Assembly: GCF_907165215.1 (NCBI RefSeq)
Contig: NZ_CAJRAY010000097.1
Span: forward strand, 1 to 64,000
Length of the DNA: 64,000 nt
Reading direction: 5' to 3'
Source: Thermobacillus xylanilyticus
GTDB taxonomy: Bacteria; Bacillota; Bacilli; Paenibacillales; Paenibacillaceae
Below the pieces are notes generated by a model. The model was not told where the DNA came from. It searched no databases and worked only from the letters and a program-made list of their open reading frames with translations. Below, piece after piece: positions 60,328-64,000 of the stretch. The position numbers and the translations under genes were made by a program. Numbering within the stretch: the stretch's first letter is position 1; each line of letters opens with the position of its first letter.

Positions 60328-60699
60328 ATGAATCATCAAGTCAAAGCATACCAGGGGAGAAGGTACTTGCATATTACCGGCGGCGATTCGCCGATTCAGC
60401 GGGAGCAGGACGCGATCGACATCATTGCGCTGTGCATGGAACATGACACGAACGCGGTGCTGCTGGACGGCGGCGTGCTGTCGGATGATTTTGTCAGGCT
60501 GCGGACCGGTCTGGCCGGTGCCGTGTTGCAGAAATTCGTCAACTACAACATCAAGGCGGCGGCGGTCATCCGGGAAGGCCTGCAGTTTCCCGAACGGTTT
60601 CGTGAAATGGTCGCCGAATACCGCAACGGGAATACGTTCCGCGTCTTCACCGACCAGGATGAGGCCGTGGGCTGGCTCCTGGCGCCGCAGCCCGGATAA
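60328..60699 (+). CDS. DUF4180 family protein
   Basis: A 123-residue cytosolic protein: YLHITGGDSPIQREQDAIDI, then ALCMEHDTNAVLLDGGVLSD and GLAGAVLQKFVNYNIKAAAV, and EAVGWLL at the end. This is the DUF4180 pattern. No function is established. ATG at 60328, 7 bases after GAGGCGGG; a TTG at 60322 is possible. It may be read together with the NTF2-like gene. Confidence 0.88.
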   Translation: MNHQVKAYQGRRYLHITGGDSPIQREQDAIDIIALCMEHDTNAVLLDGGVLSDDFVRLRTGLAGAVLQKFVNYNIKAAAVIREGLQFPERFREMVAEYRNGNTFRVFTDQDEAVGWLLAPQPG

Positions 60700-60788
60700 G
60701 TTCCGATTTTTACAATTCCGCTCAGCTCAACCTGAAGTATAATGGAAGGAAATTAATGCGCTTTATGCCAATTCGGGAGGGGTTGAGC

Positions 60789-61244
60789 TTGACGCATTAC
60801 GCGGTCTCCGTGGAACGCCGGTTCCAGATGTCCCCGCAGCGGGTGTACAACCTGATCATCGACATGGATGAACATCGCCGCATCCTGCCCAGGCAGTTCG
60901 AATCGCTGGAAGTACTGGAAGGCGGCAGAGGCGACGGAACGGTGTTCCGGTTGACGATGAACGTGATGGGTAACCGCACCGCGCTGGTCATGACGCTCAA
61001 GGAACTTGAGCCCGGACGCATCGTGCAGGAGCAGGACGGCAATGCGGGGATTACGACAACATGGGAATTGATTCCGGAATCCGATGATTGCTGCATACTC
61101 AGGCTCACCTCGCGGTTTCCCGACAAACCCGGATTTTCCGGCTGGGTGGAGCGGCTGGCCACTTCTTCCATGATCCGCTCGATTTACAAACGCGAATTGG
61201 AAAATATGGAGCGCTATTTATCGACAGGCTCGGCTGCGAAATGA
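60789..61244 (+). CDS. SRPBCC (START/polyketide cyclase-like) protein
   Basis: About 151 residues of the helix-grip fold: VERRFQMSPQRVYNLIIDMDEH, a beta sheet through TVFRLTMNVMGNRTALVM, and a long C-terminal helix ending in YKRELENMERYL. It probably binds a hydrophobic ligand. A TATAAT at 60738-60743 would place the start of transcription just before the ATG at 60756, so the TTG at 60789, with GGGAGGGG 6 bases ahead, is preferred. Monocistronic. Confidence 0.85.
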   Translation: MTHYAVSVERRFQMSPQRVYNLIIDMDEHRRILPRQFESLEVLEGGRGDGTVFRLTMNVMGNRTALVMTLKELEPGRIVQEQDGNAGITTTWELIPESDDCCILRLTSRFPDKPGFSGWVERLATSSMIRSIYKRELENMERYLSTGSAAK

Positions 61245-61264
61245 CGGCTGAACATCCGCCGAAC

Positions 61265-61287
61265 GTCCCCTTGACGGGGATTTTTTT
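61265..61287 (+). terminator. Terminator of the SRPBCC gene
   Basis: GTCCCC, a 4-5 base loop, GGGGAT and seven T. Confidence 0.85.
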
Positions 61288-61369
61288 GTGACTTGCTGGA
61301 ATCTTCTATCATCCGCTTTCGCGATGCAGGGAAATGGAGTACGCTGTCGAATGGAGTAGAGATCATTTT

Positions 61370-61383
61370 TGAAAGCGCTTGCT
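61370..61383 (+). promoter_or_regulatory. Candidate cre site (CcpA operator)
   Basis: TGAAAGCGCTTGCT matches 12 of 14 positions of the cre consensus TGWAANCGNTNWCA. It lies 44 bp before the chemoreceptor start, so carbon catabolite repression of the receptor and binding-protein operon is plausible. Confidence 0.5.
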
Positions 61384-61426
61384 TCCTTGCAAATCCACAT
61401 CATCCCAGGTAAGGAGACATCTTGCG

Positions 61427-63424
61427 ATGAGCGTCAATCGGTCGATGTTCCATTCGGTCGGCATGAAGCTGTTCATCCTCATCTTCTGCGCCATTCTGCT
61501 CTGTGTACTGGCCCTCGGCTGGTTCTCGTATTCCCGGTCGAAACGGGCGATCGAGACGGAAGTCGCGGAAGCGAACCGGATCACCGCGCGGCAGACGGCC
61601 GAGAAGCTGGACGTCGTCCTGACGGGCTATGCGCAGAAGCTGAAGCAGGTCATCGCGGATGCCGACTTCATCCGGATGCTCAATGCGTACAATCAATCCG
61701 GCGACGCCGCGGAAATCGCAAGCCTCGCACAGACGCTCGGCACCCGGCTCAGCGCCGCGGCGATGACCGATCTTTCAATCAAACAGATCGCGCTCATCAC
61801 CGAGCGGGAGGGACGTCCCGTCCTCGCGTCGGATGCATCGGCCGATGCCGAAGGATTCCGCGATCCGGCCGTCTCGCAGCGCGTCCGGGACGGGCAGGGC
61901 AAGCCGGTCTGGTTCGCCGACGCGGGCGGGCCGGGCGGCAGCATCCGGCTGTACGTCGGCATGGCATACGAGATGAACGTGATGCATGAGCTCTATATGG
62001 AGATCGATCCGTATGTCATCGAGAAGCGGGTCCAATCGACGGATTTCGGCGACGGACGCATCTATGTCGTCGCGCCCGACCGGACGATCGTCTACGCGAC
62101 GGAGTCCGGATTGGCCGGCAAGCCCTATCCCTACGACTTGCCTGAATACGATTCGGCCATAACCAGGATCGACGGCCAGGCCATGTTGTCCGTGCAGGGG
62201 GTGGTGGAATCGAACGGCTGGCAGATTGTCAGCCATATCCCGCTCGCCAGCCTGATGGAAAATGTGCGCGCCATCCGGGACATCACGCTGCTCATGTCGG
62301 TTGCGGCGGTGGCGGCGGCGGGCCTCATCGGCTTCATCGTCATGCGGATGATCGGACGGCCGCTTGGAGAACTGAAGGCGCTCATGACGGAGGGCAAGAA
62401 AGGAAACCTCACCGTCAGATCCACGATCCGGCGGAAGGACGAGATCGGCCAGGTCGCCGACAGCTTCAACTGGATGATGGAAGAGATCACGGCGCTCGTG
62501 CAGAGCGCGAACCAGTCTGCGCAGGCGGTGCTCGAGACGTCAGCGGCCCTGGCGCAGGCCGCCCGCCAGACGGAGGATGCCGCCGGGACGATCGCGGCGG
62601 CGACCGGTGAGATCGCGTCCGGCGCCGCCAGCCTCGCCACCGCGTCCGAGCAGGGAGCGGACATCGCGGATGAGATCGGCGCACAGGTGCAGACCGTCGT
62701 CGCATCGAATGAGGAGATGAAACGGGCCGCGTCCGAGGCGGAAGAAGCCGGAGCGGCAGGTACCGGCCACATGACGGCCTTGACCGGCAACACGAACCGG
62801 ATGGAAGCGATTACCCGCTCGATGGCGGAGAAGGTCGGCCGTCTGGCCGACAGCGCGGGCTCGATCCGGAACATCCTCGAGATGCTCATCCGGATGAACG
62901 CGCAGACGAACATTCTGTCGCTGAACGCCGGCATCGAGGCCGCGCGCGCCGGCAGCGCGGGCAAAGGCTTCATGGTCGTGGCGGACGAAATCCGCGGGCT
63001 GGCGGAGCAGTCCCGGCAGTCGATCGCCGTGGCCGGCGAGATCATCGGCACGATCCAGCATGAAATCCGCGAGACGGTCGAGGCGCTGTCCGAGGCTCAT
63101 CCGGTCTTCCGGGAACAGATCGAAGCCGTCAAGGAAGCGCACCGGCTGTTCCGCGCGGTGCAGACGAACATGAACGCTTTTCTCGGCCGGCTGGAAGCGG
63201 CGACGGCGTCGATCCGGCGGCTTGAACAGGTGCAGTCCGCCATGGCCGGCACGATGAGCGAGGTCAGCTCCGTCGCGCAGCAGGCCGCGGCGGTGTCCGG
63301 GGATGTGGCTTCCTTGAGCCGTGAACAGCTCGGCGTCAGCGCCGGTCTGGTGGAGCTGTCGAACCGGCTGGAGTCGGTGTCCGACCAGCTCAAGGCGTCG
63401 CTCTCCCGGTTCACGGTATCATGA
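61427..63424 (+). CDS. Methyl-accepting chemotaxis protein with a Cache-like sensor
   Basis: A 665-residue receptor: TM1 (about 13-33), an external sensor of about 250 residues (Cache-like), TM2 (about 285-309), HAMP, then a methyl-accepting domain with the tip sequence [20 protein letters not shown]. The ATG at 61427 follows AAGGAG; the frame extends upstream without support. It is 45 bp from the following binding-protein gene, so the receptor may sense sugar through that protein. A cre-like site sits upstream. Confidence 0.95.
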   Translation: MSVNRSMFHSVGMKLFILIFCAILLCVLALGWFSYSRSKRAIETEVAEANRITARQTAEKLDVVLTGYAQKLKQVIADADFIRMLNAYNQSGDAAEIASLAQTLGTRLSAAAMTDLSIKQIALITEREGRPVLASDASADAEGFRDPAVSQRVRDGQGKPVWFADAGGPGGSIRLYVGMAYEMNVMHELYMEIDPYVIEKRVQSTDFGDGRIYVVAPDRTIVYATESGLAGKPYPYDLPEYDSAITRIDGQAMLSVQGVVESNGWQIVSHIPLASLMENVRAIRDITLLMSVAAVAAAGLIGFIVMRMIGRPLGELKALMTEGKKGNLTVRSTIRRKDEIGQVADSFNWMMEEITALVQSANQSAQAVLETSAALAQAARQTEDAAGTIAAATGEIASGAASLATASEQGADIADEIGAQVQTVVASNEEMKRAASEAEEAGAAGTGHMTALTGNTNRMEAITRSMAEKVGRLADSAGSIRNILEMLIRMNAQTNILSLNAGIEAARAGSAGKGFMVVADEIRGLAEQSRQSIAVAGEIIGTIQHEIRETVEALSEAHPVFREQIEAVKEAHRLFRAVQTNMNAFLGRLEAATASIRRLEQVQSAMAGTMSEVSSVAQQAAAVSGDVASLSREQLGVSAGLVELSNRLESVSDQLKASLSRFTVS

Positions 63425-63469
63425 GTCCAATCTCTGCGAATTTTACGGGGGAAACGGAGAAACAACGCC

Positions 63470-64000
63470 ATGCGAAAAACGATCGTCGTCCTGCTCGCCG
63501 CCATCTGTGCGGTGCTGCTCTATTTCACGTCGGCATCGGCGTACAAGGTGTTCCGCGCCGACTGGCGGCTCCCCCAGACGCCCTTGCAGGAATCCGCGGA
63601 GTACCGGCTGGTCCTCATCACCCAGGAACTGGAGACGCCTTTCTGGGACCGGGTCGGCGCCGGCGCGCGGGAAGAAGCGGCGAAACACGGCGCGATGCTT
63701 GAAATCTGGGGAAGCTACAGCAATGATGCGGACGAATTTCTGAAGAAACTGGAAATTGCGATTCACTCCCGCATGGACGGCATCATCGTCCAGGGGCTGG
63801 ATACGGACGCTTTCAAGGAACTGGTGAAATACAAGGCGGCCTCATACGGCATCCCCGTCATCACCGTCGCGAACGACGTGCCGGACAGCCTGCGCAGGAC
63901 TTATGTCGGTTCCGATCAATTCGAAGCGGGCCGGACGATCGCCCGGCAGCTGGCGGCGGACATGGGCCAGGAGGGAACGGTCATCCTGCTCAGGGACAAC
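63470..64000 (+). CDS. Membrane-anchored sugar-binding protein, 3' end outside the window
   Basis: 177 residues visible. N-terminal anchor (MRKTIVVLLAAICAVLLYFT), then a type I periplasmic-binding fold: LITQELETPFWDRVGAGARE, MDGIIVQGLDTDAF and GIPVITVANDVPDSLRRTYV. It resembles the binding protein at 36619, another uncleaved anchor type. In Paenibacillus-like loci such proteins often precede a YesM-type kinase; what follows here is outside the window. It probably pairs with the upstream chemoreceptor. GGGGGAAACGGAG is the SD region. Confidence 0.88.
   Translation, partial: MRKTIVVLLAAICAVLLYFTSASAYKVFRADWRLPQTPLQESAEYRLVLITQELETPFWDRVGAGAREEAAKHGAMLEIWGSYSNDADEFLKKLEIAIHSRMDGIIVQGLDTDAFKELVKYKAASYGIPVITVANDVPDSLRRTYVGSDQFEAGRTIARQLAADMGQEGTVILLRDN

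Overview
The window is GC-rich chromosomal DNA from an endospore-forming Firmicute. Two alpha/beta-type small acid-soluble spore proteins, a cwlJ-gerQ germination pair, a Trp T-box in front of trpS, a CIRCE element, SigA- and SigG-type promoters and strong Shine-Dalgarno sites all point to Bacilli. The high GC content, the YesM-type sensor kinase beside a ChvE/GguAB sugar importer, and stalk-domain (copper amine oxidase N-terminal-like) lipoproteins suggest Paenibacillaceae (Paenibacillus/Thermobacillus-like). That placement is inference. No rRNA, tRNA, CRISPR array or intact transposase was seen.

Layout. 1-5.2 kb: the 5' part of nnr (NAD(P)HX repair), a Phd-antitoxin/Uma2-nuclease fusion with its own operator, CIRCE-controlled htpG and a GH113 mannanase-like enzyme. 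5.3-19 kb: an MFS carrier, envelope functions (amidase, bactofilin with M23 peptidase, LysM-3D protein, polysaccharide deacetylase), a FliB-type lysine methylase, a stalk/beta-propeller protein and a chemoreceptor. 19-24 kb: spore genes (two SASPs, cwlJ-gerQ), trpS with its T-box, and a flagellar YvyF-like gene that is broken and partly inverted. 24-32 kb: ctaB-sco, an AEC transporter, an autoregulated padR operon, a divergent mocR/EamA pair, a Toprim protein and an MFS carrier. 32-36.6 kb: two arrays of 51-bp-period repeats, then a membrane protein, a transglutaminase-like protein and a class B PBP.

36.6-46.6 kb is a sugar-sensing and uptake locus: membrane-anchored binding protein, YesM-type kinase, response regulator, then chvE-gguA-gguB. 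The response-regulator gene has lost most of its receiver domain through an internal deletion with frameshift. An AT-rich ABC-exporter island sits between it and chvE. 46.7-57.8 kb: HAD phosphatase, DUF456, ThuA, MurJ/SpoVB-like flippase, two tandem stalk-domain lipoproteins, thioredoxin, ctaA, a HEPN protein, SDR, NifU and YuzB. 57.8-64 kb: mqnE (futalosine menaquinone route), another 51-bp-period repeat cluster, an A-type Fe-S carrier, three small proteins, and a chemoreceptor followed by a sugar-binding protein that runs off the edge behind a cre-like site.

Most notable: (1) intergenic repeats of several sequence classes that share a period of 51 bp or close to it; (2) the head-to-head halves of a YvyF-like gene; (3) the decapitated response regulator beside an AT-rich exporter island with a possible peptide remnant; (4) the Phd-Uma2 fusion with paired palindromes in its promoter; (5) CIRCE in front of htpG.
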